A DNA stretch of 51,963 nt from a bacterium (GTDB lineage Bacteria; UBP14; UBA6098; JAFGQG01). The DNA is taken from positions 1-51,963 of the forward strand of contig JAFGGQ010000165.1 of assembly GCA_016930435.1 (NCBI GenBank), written 5' to 3'. The notes beneath the pieces are model-generated. The model made no database searches. It saw only the letters and a program-made list of their open reading frames with translations, and was not told the DNA's origin. Position numbers and translations under genes: made by a program. Position 1 is the first letter of the stretch. Every line of letters starts with the position of its first letter. Below are positions 18,232 to 26,657 of the stretch, in pieces.

Positions 18232-18384
18232 GTTTTCTCGCCTCGCCGGAATAAATTGAAATTTGTCGAGTCTTTTTGGGTTCGTATGCAATTTGTTTAG
18301 ATAATATCACTAAAAGTTTACCATAAATGTTACGGGATGTTTTGATGGTTGTCGATCATAATATTCCAGGGTCAAGATTGCTAT

Positions 18385-18533
18385 GTATCGAATTTTGTGA
18401 ATTAGCCATTCACCGTTTGTTCAGTTTATTCGAATTATTAATCCTAATCGCCATTTTTTAGCAACCAATTCGTACATGGACTATTTTTGTAAAATTAGAA
18501 GAACTTTTGCTATTTGTCAAACAAATTCGATAC
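18385..18533. repeat. 149-bp element bounded by near-perfect 13-14-bp inverted repeats
   Basis: GTATCGAATTTTGT (18385-18398) and, on the other strand, GTATCGAATTTGT (18521-18533) match except for one T. Weaker similarity continues inward for about eight bases. The layout fits a small MITE-like element or two opposed binding sites for one regulator upstream of the kinase gene. I could not see a target-site duplication. Confidence 0.45.
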
Positions 18534-18702
18534 TTACGGATATAACATAGGAGGCCGGGCTATATCATTCCGGTATTCTAAAAAGTGTTCAGTATGGTTA
18601 ATAGGCCTTTAAAAAATGGTATTATAGGCTGGATGATTAGCTTAAAGTTTTTCTGGCGGATGGGCTCTTTCATTAGATAACCACCTATTCAGGTTTTTCG
18701 GG

Positions 18703-18733
18703 CTGACATTGCATGTTTATTCTGCGCTATAAT
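18703..18733 (+). promoter_or_regulatory. Candidate sigma-70-type promoter of the kinase-regulator operon
   Basis: A perfect TATAAT (18728-18733) is preceded by CTGACAT (18703-18709), which gives 18-19 bp spacing to a weak -35. Transcription would start near 18740, about 50 bases before the kinase ATG. Confidence 0.4.
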
Positions 18734-18791
18734 CTTGACTATCCGGGCCGGAGGCATTATTATTTATTCAACATAACAATAAGAGGAAGCG

Positions 18792-20750
18792 ATGAAATCC
18801 CTTTTGCGCCGGTATTCTGCATTTATTATTGTTTCGATAGTATTAGCCCTTTTGTTTGCCTTGCTTGCCTGGTTCGGGTTGAAGGAGGGACAGCGAGTGG
18901 CCTTAAAGCTTATGGAGCGCGATGCCCGGTCTCTCTCGGGAATACTTATCTCAGGCTGTCAGAAGCTTTTTCAGGCGGGGATCTTTATCGAAAAGGAGAT
19001 CGGCCAGGGCCTTAAGCAGCAGTTGCAATTGCTGGACCTTGATGCTGAATCCGGGAAATTGGATGAAATTGCTCAGAGGGGCGGTTTTTCCTGGATCATC
19101 ATTATAGATCCTGAGGGTAATATTTTGCACCAGAGTTATTGCTCTTATCCCTCCCCTCAGGAACTCCTGTCCGGTATTCCCCGGGACCTTTTGCCCCTTC
19201 TGGAGGGTGAGAGACAGGAGATGTTTTTCGGGATAGACCCGGAATTTCCTTTTTTATCTCAGCCCAAGGGTTATGCATACCGTGAAGGGGATCGCATCGT
19301 GGTGGTTTTTGCCCGGGAGGCGGTTTTTGAGAAGGCTGAACAACTCACCGGGATCGGCCACCTCATCCAGGATATGGCCCAGGAACCCTCGGTCAAATAT
19401 CTCCTGCTTCAAAACGAAGACGGGATCATGTTCGCATCCCAGAGGGTCAGGAAAATGCCAAAAATCAGCCAGGATGATTTTCTGATTGGGATACTGCGGG
19501 GCAATCCCGCGCGTGGCCGGTTCACCCGGTTTGAGGGCGAAGATGTTTATGAATATACCCGGCAATTTCCCCCTATGGGCGATTTCAGGGGGGTACTTCG
19601 AATGGGATTTTCACTGAACGAGTATAACATAATACTGAACACCTATAAATGGGAGTTGATGTTTTTCATTATTCTGCTTTTTGTGATTGCTTCGGTCAGT
19701 GTTTCCCTGATTTTGACTTCAAAGCGTTTTCAGGCTGCCCAGAAATTATCGGACAGCATTTTAAGCAACATGGATGCGGTCTGCCTGGCGGTGGACCGGC
19801 GGGGGCGGATATCACGGCTGAACCGCGCCGGGGAATCATTCTGGGGATGGGTCGAGGAAGAAGTAAAGGGTAAGGAATATATGAACCTCTTTACCGGGGA
19901 TGAATTGAACGTACAGCAAACCCTTCTAAATCAACGTTCATGCTATAGCGCTCAAAAAGAAATTCAGACCACTCAGGGAAAACGAATGGTCAATCTTTGT
20001 ACCACTTATCTGGGGAAAGAGGGAGCTTTTGCAATCATTGAAGACATTACCGATATTATCCGGTTGAAAGAGGAGGTTGCCTCGCAGGAATACCTGAAGA
20101 CCCTCAGTGATCTTATAGCCTCAGTGGCTCATGAAGTCCGAAACCCCCTGAATGCAATTTCCATCGCATCCCAGAGGCTAAGCAGCGAGTTCGAAGTTTT
20201 ATATAATGACCGGGAAGCCGTATCGCTGCTACGAACCATTCATCAGGAAGTGCTCCGGGTGGATAAATTAGTGCGTGAATTTATCAGCCTGACATCCCCG
20301 GTATCCCCAGAAAAGAAGCTCCAGCCCGTTCAGCCCCTGATAGATGATCTAACCAAACTTGCCGGGCTGGAGGCAGATGCCGCAAAGGTTAAACTGGAAA
20401 CCCAAACGGAGCCGGAACTGGAATTCTATTTCGATTATGAAAAACTAAAAAAAGCGCTTTACAACCTTTTAAAAAATGCAATTGAAGCCACACCACCCGG
20501 CGGGAAAGTAAGGTTTTCGGCAAAGATGGATAAGGATGGTCTCTTCATCTCCGTTTGGGACGACGGAAAGGCCATTGGCAAAGATCAACTGGAGCGCATA
20601 TTCAAACCCTTTGTCTCATTCAGGGAAAAGGGCACGGGGTTGGGACTGTTCGTGGTTCACCAGACCGTAAAGGAACACGGTGGGAAAGTAAGCGTCGAGA
20701 GCAATGAAAACTTTACTGAATTCAAGGTGTTTTTGCCGGGGAGAGGATAA
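18792..20750 (+). CDS. Membrane sensor histidine kinase with PAS domain (NtrB-like partner)
   Basis: The 652-residue protein starts at an ATG with AAGAGGAAGCG. Membrane helices at about 10-30 and 287-309 frame a periplasmic sensor domain of about 255 residues that I do not recognise. A PAS domain (about 318-425), a HisKA domain with His447 in VAHEVRNPLNAIS and an HATPase domain follow (N562 box, G2 GTGLGLF at 614-620). The G1 box reads DDGKAIG, with Ala where Gly is usual. The response regulator begins 2 bp after the stop, so the two form one operon. The kinase should phosphorylate Asp53 of that regulator. The signal is unknown. Confidence 0.93.
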   Translation: MKSLLRRYSAFIIVSIVLALLFALLAWFGLKEGQRVALKLMERDARSLSGILISGCQKLFQAGIFIEKEIGQGLKQQLQLLDLDAESGKLDEIAQRGGFSWIIIIDPEGNILHQSYCSYPSPQELLSGIPRDLLPLLEGERQEMFFGIDPEFPFLSQPKGYAYREGDRIVVVFAREAVFEKAEQLTGIGHLIQDMAQEPSVKYLLLQNEDGIMFASQRVRKMPKISQDDFLIGILRGNPARGRFTRFEGEDVYEYTRQFPPMGDFRGVLRMGFSLNEYNIILNTYKWELMFFIILLFVIASVSVSLILTSKRFQAAQKLSDSILSNMDAVCLAVDRRGRISRLNRAGESFWGWVEEEVKGKEYMNLFTGDELNVQQTLLNQRSCYSAQKEIQTTQGKRMVNLCTTYLGKEGAFAIIEDITDIIRLKEEVASQEYLKTLSDLIASVAHEVRNPLNAISIASQRLSSEFEVLYNDREAVSLLRTIHQEVLRVDKLVREFISLTSPVSPEKKLQPVQPLIDDLTKLAGLEADAAKVKLETQTEPELEFYFDYEKLKKALYNLLKNAIEATPPGGKVRFSAKMDKDGLFISVWDDGKAIGKDQLERIFKPFVSFREKGTGLGLFVVHQTVKEHGGKVSVESNENFTEFKVFLPGRG

Positions 20751-20752
20751 GC

Positions 20753-22096
20753 ATGAAATTCCGGATACTTATTATTGATGATGAGTCTTCGCAGAGGGAG
20801 CTTTTAAAGGGCTATTTAAGTAAACAGGGATTTGAGACGGAAACAGCGGGAAGCGGGGAGAAAGCCCTGGAGCTCTTTAAGGAAACCGTTTTTGACCTGG
20901 CATTGGTAGATTTTAAATTGCCCGGCATGGATGGTATATCCCTTATTTCCGAATTCCGGGAGATAGATCCTTATTTCCAGGCGGTGATGCTTACTGCTTA
21001 CGGAACGGTGGAATCGGCGGTTCGCGGTATGAAGGCCGGGGCTTTCGACTTTATCACCAAACCGGTGAATCTGAACGAGCTAATGGAAATAATCCATAAG
21101 GCATTGGAGCATCGCAATCTCCTGCAGGAAAACAAGTTGCTCAAGGAGCAGTTAAAAAGCTCTTATCCTGAAAGTATAGTTGCCGAAAGCCCATCTATGC
21201 GGAAGGTTCTGGAGCTTGTTACCCGGATCGCTGCCACGGATGTTGGGGTTCTGATCATCGGGGAGAGTGGAACAGGCAAGGATCTTATAGCCCGGGCAGT
21301 ACATGCTTTAAGTCACCGTCAAGAAGGGTCATTTATTCCTATTAACTGTGCGGCCATCCCGGAGAATCTACTGGAATCGGAGTTATTCGGTTATGAAAAG
21401 GGTGCATTTACGGGCGCGGCTTCCCGTAAACCGGGCAAACTGGAGTTGGCCAGCGGTGGCACAATATTCCTGGATGAGATCGGGGATATGCCCCCGGGCC
21501 TTCAGGCAAAACTCCTGCGTTTCCTCCAGGACGGTAAGTTCTTCCGGCTGGGAGGCTGCTCGGAGATTCAATCCGACGCCCGGGTGATCGCCGCAACCAA
21601 CCAGAACCTGGAGTTGCTGATCCGGGAAAAGCGGTTCCGGGAGGACCTTTATTTCCGGCTGAAGGTCATTACCCTGGAGATCCCCCCCCTCCGGGTGAGG
21701 CGGCAGGATATTCTCCCACTGGGTGAGCTGTTCCTGCAAAAATTCAGGGCAAAGCATCACAAGGAAATTTCAGGGTTCTCCGTGGATCTCAGAAAGTTTA
21801 TGCTGGATTATTCCTGGCCGGGGAATGTCCGTGAACTGGAGAACGCCGTTGAGAGGGCGGTAGTGCTCGCCCGGACAAGCCTGCTGCAATTTACTGATTT
21901 CGTCTTTAGCGCGGTTTCTGGTTCAGATAAGGCAGTAACCCTGGAGGAGTTAGAAAGCGCTCACATCAAGAAGATACTGGAACAGGTGGATGGTCATCTT
22001 ATCGAAGCCGCCGACCTGCTGGGGATTCACCGCAACACCCTGCGCCAGAAGATTCGGAAATACGGGCTCGACAAGGGTGGAATCAAGCGTTCATAG
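20753..22096 (+). CDS. Sigma-54-dependent response regulator (NtrC family)
   Basis: The 447-residue protein has a receiver domain (1-120, D9/D10, phospho-acceptor Asp53, Lys103). The AAA+ domain carries Walker A GESGTGK (170-176), the sigma-54 contact loop GAFTGA (217-222), Walker [12 protein letters not shown] and [18 protein letters not shown]. The Fis-type helix-turn-helix is at about 410-440 ([23 protein letters not shown]). It should bind enhancer-like sites and remodel RNA polymerase holding sigma-54. Targets are not identifiable in the window. It is joined to the kinase gene and ends opposite ispF. Confidence 0.96.
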   Translation: MKFRILIIDDESSQRELLKGYLSKQGFETETAGSGEKALELFKETVFDLALVDFKLPGMDGISLISEFREIDPYFQAVMLTAYGTVESAVRGMKAGAFDFITKPVNLNELMEIIHKALEHRNLLQENKLLKEQLKSSYPESIVAESPSMRKVLELVTRIAATDVGVLIIGESGTGKDLIARAVHALSHRQEGSFIPINCAAIPENLLESELFGYEKGAFTGAASRKPGKLELASGGTIFLDEIGDMPPGLQAKLLRFLQDGKFFRLGGCSEIQSDARVIAATNQNLELLIREKRFREDLYFRLKVITLEIPPLRVRRQDILPLGELFLQKFRAKHHKEISGFSVDLRKFMLDYSWPGNVRELENAVERAVVLARTSLLQFTDFVFSAVSGSDKAVTLEELESAHIKKILEQVDGHLIEAADLLGIHRNTLRQKIRKYGLDKGGIKRS

Positions 22097-22261
22097 GGTC
22101 ATTCAACCCATTTAATACAGTTGCAATTAACTATAATGCCTGAAATATCGAAAAACAGAATATTCGAATATCAACTTCGGAATAAAATTTGCATTTTTTT
22201 CTACAATTCGTAATACTCATAAATACATGTTCATCAAATATATATCTTATATTCAACATTA

Positions 22262-22744
22262 TCAACTGCATTTTACGGGTTCAACAGAGGCGATTGCCAT
22301 CGCTGCAATGGCTTCACCACGCCCTATCGAGTCCAAGCCCTCATTGGTAGTAGCTTTAATGTTGACGAGAAGTGGGTCCAGGTGTAGTGTGTCGGCGATA
22401 TTCAGTTTCATTTGCCCGATATAATCCGCCAGCCTTGGGGCCTGGGCGATTACAGTAACATCAACATTGTGGGCCTGGTGACCGGCATCGGCAAGGAGTT
22501 CATAAACCCTTTTGAGTAGAACAAGTGAGGAGATGTTTTTATAGGCGGGATCGGTATCCGGGAAGTGCTGCCCGATATCTCCCAGGCCAGCCGCGCCCAG
22601 AAGGGCATCGGCAAGGGCATGAAGCAGAACATCGGCGTCGGAGTGACCCATAAGACCTCGCTCGAAGGGAATTTCCACACCGCCCAGCACCAGCAGCCTT
22701 CCCGACACCAGGCGATGAATGTCATATCCGATTCCAAATCGCAT
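22262..22744 (-). CDS. ispF: 2-C-methyl-D-erythritol 2,4-cyclodiphosphate synthase
   Basis: The enzyme makes the cyclic diphosphate of the non-mevalonate isoprenoid pathway. The 160-residue protein has the metal ligands Asp8 and His10 in GYDIHRL and His34 in GHSDADVLLHALADALLGA. LGDIGQHFPDTDP and ATTNEGLDSIGRGEAIAAMA near the C-terminus are typical. It starts at an ATG 24 bp after the methyltransferase stop and so may belong to one transcript with that gene and nagZ. No other isoprenoid gene is nearby. Confidence 0.97.
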   Translation of the reverse strand: MRFGIGYDIHRLVSGRLLVLGGVEIPFERGLMGHSDADVLLHALADALLGAAGLGDIGQHFPDTDPAYKNISSLVLLKRVYELLADAGHQAHNVDVTVIAQAPRLADYIGQMKLNIADTLHLDPLLVNIKATTNEGLDSIGRGEAIAAMAIASVEPVKCS

Positions 22745-22767
22745 TACTTTGCTCCTGCTGCTAATTT

Positions 22768-23526
22768 CTACCTTTTCTTCAACAATACAAAATTATCGTT
22801 ACTGGCCTGTTTGAGCTCTGCAAACCGATCCTGTTCATACCAGCCCAGAAATTCGAATTTGCCATTCTTAGCCACCAGCATATAAAGTTCCTGGGGGAAG
22901 ATCAGCTTTGTCTTACGGGTCTCCTCGAAAGCCTGGTGAACCCCTGCATCGTCCACTTCGAGTTTCAGGGTTTCCTTCACCGTCTGCCAGAGGGCATCTT
23001 CCAACTCCAGGGTATAACTTGTTTTCACCTTTATCCCGTCGCGTTGCTGCTCCCAGCTCTTAGTCCCGAAGAAATCCTTGAGGGGCCAGTTAAGACGAAG
23101 ATTCTCGATAAAATAGAGACCGCCGGCATAGAGGGAATAAGCCACCGAATCCAAATGGGATAGGAAGTCCCGGTTGCTGCCGAGCAGATTAACGGTACCC
23201 ATCATACAGCAGGCAAAATCCGCCTTTTTCTCCAGGCGGAAATCTGCCATATTTGCGGTGAAAGTCTCAATTCTCAAGCCTTCTTCGAGGGCCTTGTCAC
23301 GGAGGTAAGCCAGCATCGAAGGGGAATTATCCAGGCCAGTGCATTCATAGCCCCGCCGGGCCAGCTCCCTTAATTGCAGGGATGGTCCGCAGCCGATATC
23401 CAGTACCCGTTTAGCAGGCAAACGAAAGTGTCTCTTGAATATCTCCTGGAAGAGGTCTATCTGCTTTTTGATATCTACAAATCCAAAGGCTAGCTCATAA
23501 TATAAAGGGTGTTCATAGACTCCCAT
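22768..23526 (-). CDS. Class I SAM-dependent methyltransferase, substrate unknown
   Basis: The 252-residue protein has motif I VLDIGCGPS (41-49), an acidic residue at the end of strand 2 (GYECTGLDNSPSML) and an FACCMMGTVNLL strand 4. These support the class I fold with a methyl-transfer role. The C-terminal half is beta-rich (WQTVKETLKLEVDDAGV) and is found in small-molecule methyltransferases. Target unknown. A strong ribosome-binding site (AGAGGAG) precedes the ATG. It lies between nagZ and ispF on the same strand. Confidence 0.85.
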   Translation of the reverse strand: MGVYEHPLYYELAFGFVDIKKQIDLFQEIFKRHFRLPAKRVLDIGCGPSLQLRELARRGYECTGLDNSPSMLAYLRDKALEEGLRIETFTANMADFRLEKKADFACCMMGTVNLLGSNRDFLSHLDSVAYSLYAGGLYFIENLRLNWPLKDFFGTKSWEQQRDGIKVKTSYTLELEDALWQTVKETLKLEVDDAGVHQAFEETRKTKLIFPQELYMLVAKNGKFEFLGWYEQDRFAELKQASNDNFVLLKKR

Positions 23527-23558
23527 AGGTAACTCCTCTTTGATTTGACCCGTTTAAT

Positions 23559-24719
23559 CTAAAATAAAATTCCGCCTTTAAGGTATTGTATTCGCTGATA
23601 TGATTCTTCAATGTACTCCGGGTTAATTTCTCCCTCTTCAAGGAGGTTTACGATCACCCCGATGACCTCTTCGGCGAGCTGTGAATTATAGGGTGGTGAA
23701 TTATTGGAGAAGAGGAGTATATCGACACCGGCGAGGATGGCTTTCTTAATACTCTCCCGGAATCCGTAGTGCTCAACGATAGCTGCCATCTGAAGATCGT
23801 CGGAGATCACCACACCCTGGAAGCCCAGTTCGCCGCGTAGCAGGCCGGTTATGATGTTAAAGGACAGGGTTGCCGGATAATCCGGGTCCAGATTGGCGTT
23901 GAAGATATGAGCGGTCATCACCGCATCGCATTCGCCTTGCGTGATAAAATCCAGATAGGGTTCGAGTTCTGTATCCGACCAGGTCCCGGTTACATCGGCA
24001 ACGCCGTAATGGGAGTCGGCAGTAGAACTCCCGTGCCCGGGGAAATGCTTCAGGGTGCAGAATACCCCGTTGTTGTGATGCTCTTCAACGAAGATCCGTG
24101 CGTGCTGGGTAACTGCCGCCGGGTCTGCCGAAAAACTGCGTTCCTTTCGCCCTATTACCGGGCAATCGGGATTCACATTCAGGTCCACTACCGGCGCGAA
24201 ATTCAGGGTAATCCCCAGTCCGGCAAGGGTCTGGGCTATGGATGCCGACCAATATTTTGTGGTATCCGTACAATCTGCCTCACCCAGATGCTGGGCGGAA
24301 ACCGTCGGCGGAAAGCCATAACTTTCCTTTAAACGGTTCACCATGCCACCCTCCTGGTCTATGGCTATCAGCAAGGGAATAGTATCCAGCCCTTGAAGCC
24401 CCATAATAAGCTCTGTAAGCTGATCCGGAGACTGGATATTACGATTATAGGAATAAGAAGGCAGGTCATAGTCATAAAGAACCACCCCCCCGATATGCCG
24501 GTCCAGAATATCGGCTACGATATGGTCGCTATCATCAACTTCCATCCCCCTGAAGCCGATCATGACCATCTGCCCGATCTTGAAACGAAGCTCCTCGTCA
24601 ACGGGGTAACCATTGTTGGGTTCCGAGGGAGAATCCCCGCATCCTGCCAGACCCAGAAGCGCGCTTGAGAACAGGATCACCCCCAAAAAATGATATAAAC
24701 GGCTTTTAGATATTATCAT
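23559..24719 (-). CDS. nagZ: Beta-N-acetylhexosaminidase NagZ-like (GH3), lipoprotein
   Basis: The 386-residue GH3 enzyme should remove N-acetylglucosamine from muropeptides. It has a lipoprotein signal with lipobox LAGC (Cys27), DQEGG, the family's KHFPGHG and downstream DSHYGV (His/Asp catalytic dyad), and the nucleophile Asp in VISDDLQM. Classical NagZ is cytoplasmic; the lipobox here suggests the enzyme is tethered in the periplasm or on the outer membrane. The GH3 core alone makes up the protein. It is the first gene of a likely nagZ-methyltransferase-ispF transcript. Confidence 0.93.
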   Translation of the reverse strand: MIISKSRLYHFLGVILFSSALLGLAGCGDSPSEPNNGYPVDEELRFKIGQMVMIGFRGMEVDDSDHIVADILDRHIGGVVLYDYDLPSYSYNRNIQSPDQLTELIMGLQGLDTIPLLIAIDQEGGMVNRLKESYGFPPTVSAQHLGEADCTDTTKYWSASIAQTLAGLGITLNFAPVVDLNVNPDCPVIGRKERSFSADPAAVTQHARIFVEEHHNNGVFCTLKHFPGHGSSTADSHYGVADVTGTWSDTELEPYLDFITQGECDAVMTAHIFNANLDPDYPATLSFNIITGLLRGELGFQGVVISDDLQMAAIVEHYGFRESIKKAILAGVDILLFSNNSPPYNSQLAEEVIGVIVNLLEEGEINPEYIEESYQRIQYLKGGILF

Positions 24720-24907
24720 GTTCTTTTACATGTATTATTAATAAAAAACAGAAGCACTAAACTTGTATTCTTCTCGCATTAAAATCTCACCATCTCACCT
24801 AAATTTCACTATTCAACGTTAATTATAAAAAAACAACAGCAGAACCTCCCAGTTTGTTGTAAATTAAGCTTTAGAAAAACAACATCAAACAAAGAGGTTT
24901 CACCCAA

Positions 24908-25194
24908 ATGGTGGAAATAAAATATGAAATAGTAGATAAAAAAGCAAGATGTTTCGGAGGACTTCATCCACTTTCTGAATTACTACGTCAAATAGGTTTT
25001 AAAGATTCATGCTTTATGTTGATTATTATTTAATCTTAAGCTCTTTGATTTCTTTTCTCTTGACCACTATTCAATGGAAGATTACGCCTTATAAAAAAGG
25101 AAATGAAGTAAAACCTGTTCGATTTCAAAAAGACTATTAAAATAAATATAGAAAAATTGTAAAAACAGGCAAAACATTATTAGTGAAAAGATAA
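24908..25194 (+). pseudogene. Decayed transposase remnant (possibly IS1380-like)
   Basis: A 41-codon frame from 24908 to 25033 has the start of a transposase of the IS1380/IS4 sort: after IKYEIVDKKA comes FGGLHPLSELLRQIGF. Further on, an in-frame tail (25141-25194) reads NKYRKIVKTGKTLLVKR then stop, like the C-terminal end of such transposases. The middle is missing and interrupted by stops. The start is preceded by AAAGAGGTTTCACC. I name the family from memory of conserved N-termini, so it is tentative. The tRNA-Glu gene lies 120 bp downstream. Confidence 0.55.
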
Positions 25195-25206
25195 AGCAGA
25201 ATTTAG
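25185..25206 (+). repeat. 22-nt sequence shared with 51833-51854
   Basis: Twenty-two consecutive bases (starting GAAAAGATAAAGC, ending AATTTAG) are identical at 25185-25206 and 51833-51854. At this site they span the stop of the transposase tail and what would be the right end of the element. The identity ends sharply after the final G. Confidence 0.7.
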
Positions 25207-25261
25207 ATATAAATTCATTCCCGGTTTAAGGGCAACAGTCAATAGCGTTTTAATTTTGAAG

Positions 25262-25289
25262 TTGACAAGCCTGTTTTAGGATATATTTT
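25262..25289 (+). promoter_or_regulatory. Promoter of tRNA-Glu
   Basis: TTGACA (25262-25267) and TATTTT (25284-25289) are 16 bp apart, giving an expected start near 25296, about 20 bases before the tRNA. A TATATT at 14-bp spacing overlaps it. Confidence 0.5.
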
Positions 25290-25316
25290 GAGTGGGAAAT
25301 CAGCGACGTTAAGGAT

Positions 25317-25391
25317 GGCCCCATCGTCTAGCCAGGCTCAGGACGCTGGCCTCTCAAGCCGGTAACACGGGTTCGAATCCCGTTGGGGCCA
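25317..25391 (+). tRNA. tRNA-Glu (anticodon CUC)
   Basis: The acceptor stem GGCCCCA (25317-25323) pairs fully with TGGGGCC (25384-25390), with A73 following and no encoded CCA. The D-arm region is TCGTCTAG, the anticodon stem CTGGC/GCCGG encloses the loop CTCTCAA with anticodon CTC, and the T-arm is CACGGGTTCGAATCCCGT. All arms fold. The decayed transposase just upstream fits the habit of mobile elements to insert near tRNA genes. Confidence 0.97.
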
Positions 25392-25485
25392 TTTTGTTTT
25401 ATATCGAGCCCAAGCAGGTCAACTTGCTAAATCATGATCAGGAAATTTAAGATTAGTAACCCTGGTTTCCAAAATCAAAAAGAAG

Positions 25486-26424
25486 TTAATCAGAGGGGTT
25501 AATGTTCTTCAAGTTCATCCCGCTGGAAAAGTTACCCTCCTGTTTCTCCGGATTGAACGTATAAGTGGTTCTCTTGCTAATTCCGTTTTTAAAAACTTTT
25601 TCAGGAGGTTGGGCCAAAACAGAATCGAGAAATACCCGGACAATTGCCGGGGTAGCGAAATCTCCTATAATAGCTTCCCCATTTTGAATATAGACCGAAT
25701 CGTTGATTATCTCCAGTTCGGTCCCCATATAATAAAGCACGTTCTTTTTAAAGAACATATCCACCTTATCAGGGTATTGAGGATCCCGGGCATCAATAAA
25801 AATCCCGGTATCGGTCCGGGTAACAACCAGGCTGTCCCAGGGCACCCATAGCTCTTCACACAAACCGATTATGGAGTAACAATCAGCCGGATCAACCTTG
25901 TAAAAAATGAAACTGGCCTTTAAATCAGTAGCATCAGGACTGGATAATTTGAGTAACCAGGTAGTCTTGAGGATGATCTCTCCCTCCCTGATTTCGAACT
26001 TTAAGACGGTTTGATCCTCCTCCCATGGTTTTAATTCAAATACCACTTCCCGGGACATCTTGAGGGAGCTTTGCCATTTAGTCCCCGGAATAAAAATCTC
26101 TTGCTTCTCCAAAAAACGAATGATCAGCATATCTTTTAAGTAAATTATCTCCTGACAGTTTTCCAGTGGGAAGTATGTATGTATCTTCTCGTTCAGCCGC
26201 AACAATGTTTGCCGCCTGATGATAAAGTTCTTAATTTGAAGGGAGTGATGTACCTCATAGAAGAGCTGCAGAAGCTCTTCCCTGGATACAAAATCCCGCG
26301 CCTGCATATATTCCACTAATTCCACCAGGTATAACTCCCTCATCCCCGTAGTATCAATATCATAAGCAAAAACGGTACCAATTATGACCAATAAAGCTAA
26401 AATTATAAGTATCGATCTTTTCAT
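25486..26424 (-). CDS. Secreted protein of unknown function
   Basis: I do not recognise this protein. It has 312 residues and a clear signal peptide (KRSILIILALLVIIGTVFA, cleavage probably after FA). Residues about 20-100 look helical and amphipathic, and the rest is beta-rich with charged strands (LKFEIREGEIILKTTWLLKL). There are few cysteines and no catalytic motif. The start is an ATG with only a weak Shine-Dalgarno; a palindromic promoter-like site lies about 70 bases upstream. It is downstream of the glmL-like gene on the same strand, separated by 233 bp. Confidence 0.75.
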   Translation of the reverse strand: MKRSILIILALLVIIGTVFAYDIDTTGMRELYLVELVEYMQARDFVSREELLQLFYEVHHSLQIKNFIIRRQTLLRLNEKIHTYFPLENCQEIIYLKDMLIIRFLEKQEIFIPGTKWQSSLKMSREVVFELKPWEEDQTVLKFEIREGEIILKTTWLLKLSSPDATDLKASFIFYKVDPADCYSIIGLCEELWVPWDSLVVTRTDTGIFIDARDPQYPDKVDMFFKKNVLYYMGTELEIINDSVYIQNGEAIIGDFATPAIVRVFLDSVLAQPPEKVFKNGISKRTTYTFNPEKQEGNFSSGMNLKNINPSD

Positions 26425-26492
26425 TTTTTAAATCCGGCCGGTTCTATATATCGGTTATGTATAGTCTGTATAAATTAATCTTATTTAAATTA

Positions 26493-26508
26493 TTGGTTTG
26501 TCAACCAA
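26493..26508 (-). promoter_or_regulatory. Palindrome over the -35 of the 25486-26424 gene
   Basis: TTGGTT (26493-26498) and AACCAA (26503-26508) form a perfect dyad. Reading the minus strand, a TTGACA (26499-26504) sits in its centre, with TAAGAT 15 bp further on (26478-26483). This is a plausible promoter with an operator on its -35. Confidence 0.4.
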
Positions 26509-26515
26509 AAAGATT

Positions 26516-26580
26516 TTCGGTATTCTAAAAATATTACCGAATGTTTTGCTGCACTATTCCGGTAAGAGCAATCCCGGAAT
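26516..26580. repeat. Two adjacent inverted repeats downstream of the glmL-like gene
   Basis: TTCGGTA (26516-26522) pairs with TACCGAA (26535-26541). ATTCCGG (26556-26562) pairs with CCGGAAT (26574-26580). They lie between the glmL-like stop and the next gene's promoter. Neither is followed by a T run in the minus direction, so they are not standard terminators. The sequence CGGTATTCTAAAAA within the first also occurs at about 18571. Confidence 0.4.
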
Positions 26581-26657
26581 AATCAGGATCCAATAGACTA
26601 ATGAGGCAGATTTCTATTGGGGTTTTTAAGGTAATTATCAGAAACTATCGAACTGCT

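Larger units (their letters stand above)
18232..18791. other. 560-bp non-coding region before the two-component operon
   Basis: There is no open frame of protein-like composition here. The stretch is A/T-rich and contains the inverted repeat at 18385-18533 and the promoter-like site at 18703-18733. It separates a minus-strand gene from a plus-strand gene, so it must hold promoters for both. I see no clear sigma-54 site (GG-N10-GC). Confidence 0.6.

Noticed and set aside
18232-18291. Upstream TTG start for the outer-membrane protein
   Set aside because: It would add a hydrophilic segment before the signal peptide, and the ATG at 18231 has a better ribosome-binding site.
18640-18720. GG-N10-GC-like sigma-54 promoter before the histidine kinase
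   Set aside because: Spacings were 8 or 9 rather than 10 between GG and GC; not supported.
22159-22174. A/T-rich palindrome around ATATTCGAATAT between the regulator and ispF as terminator
   Set aside because: Too A/T-rich, and the T run is about 20 bases away; might be a chance dyad.
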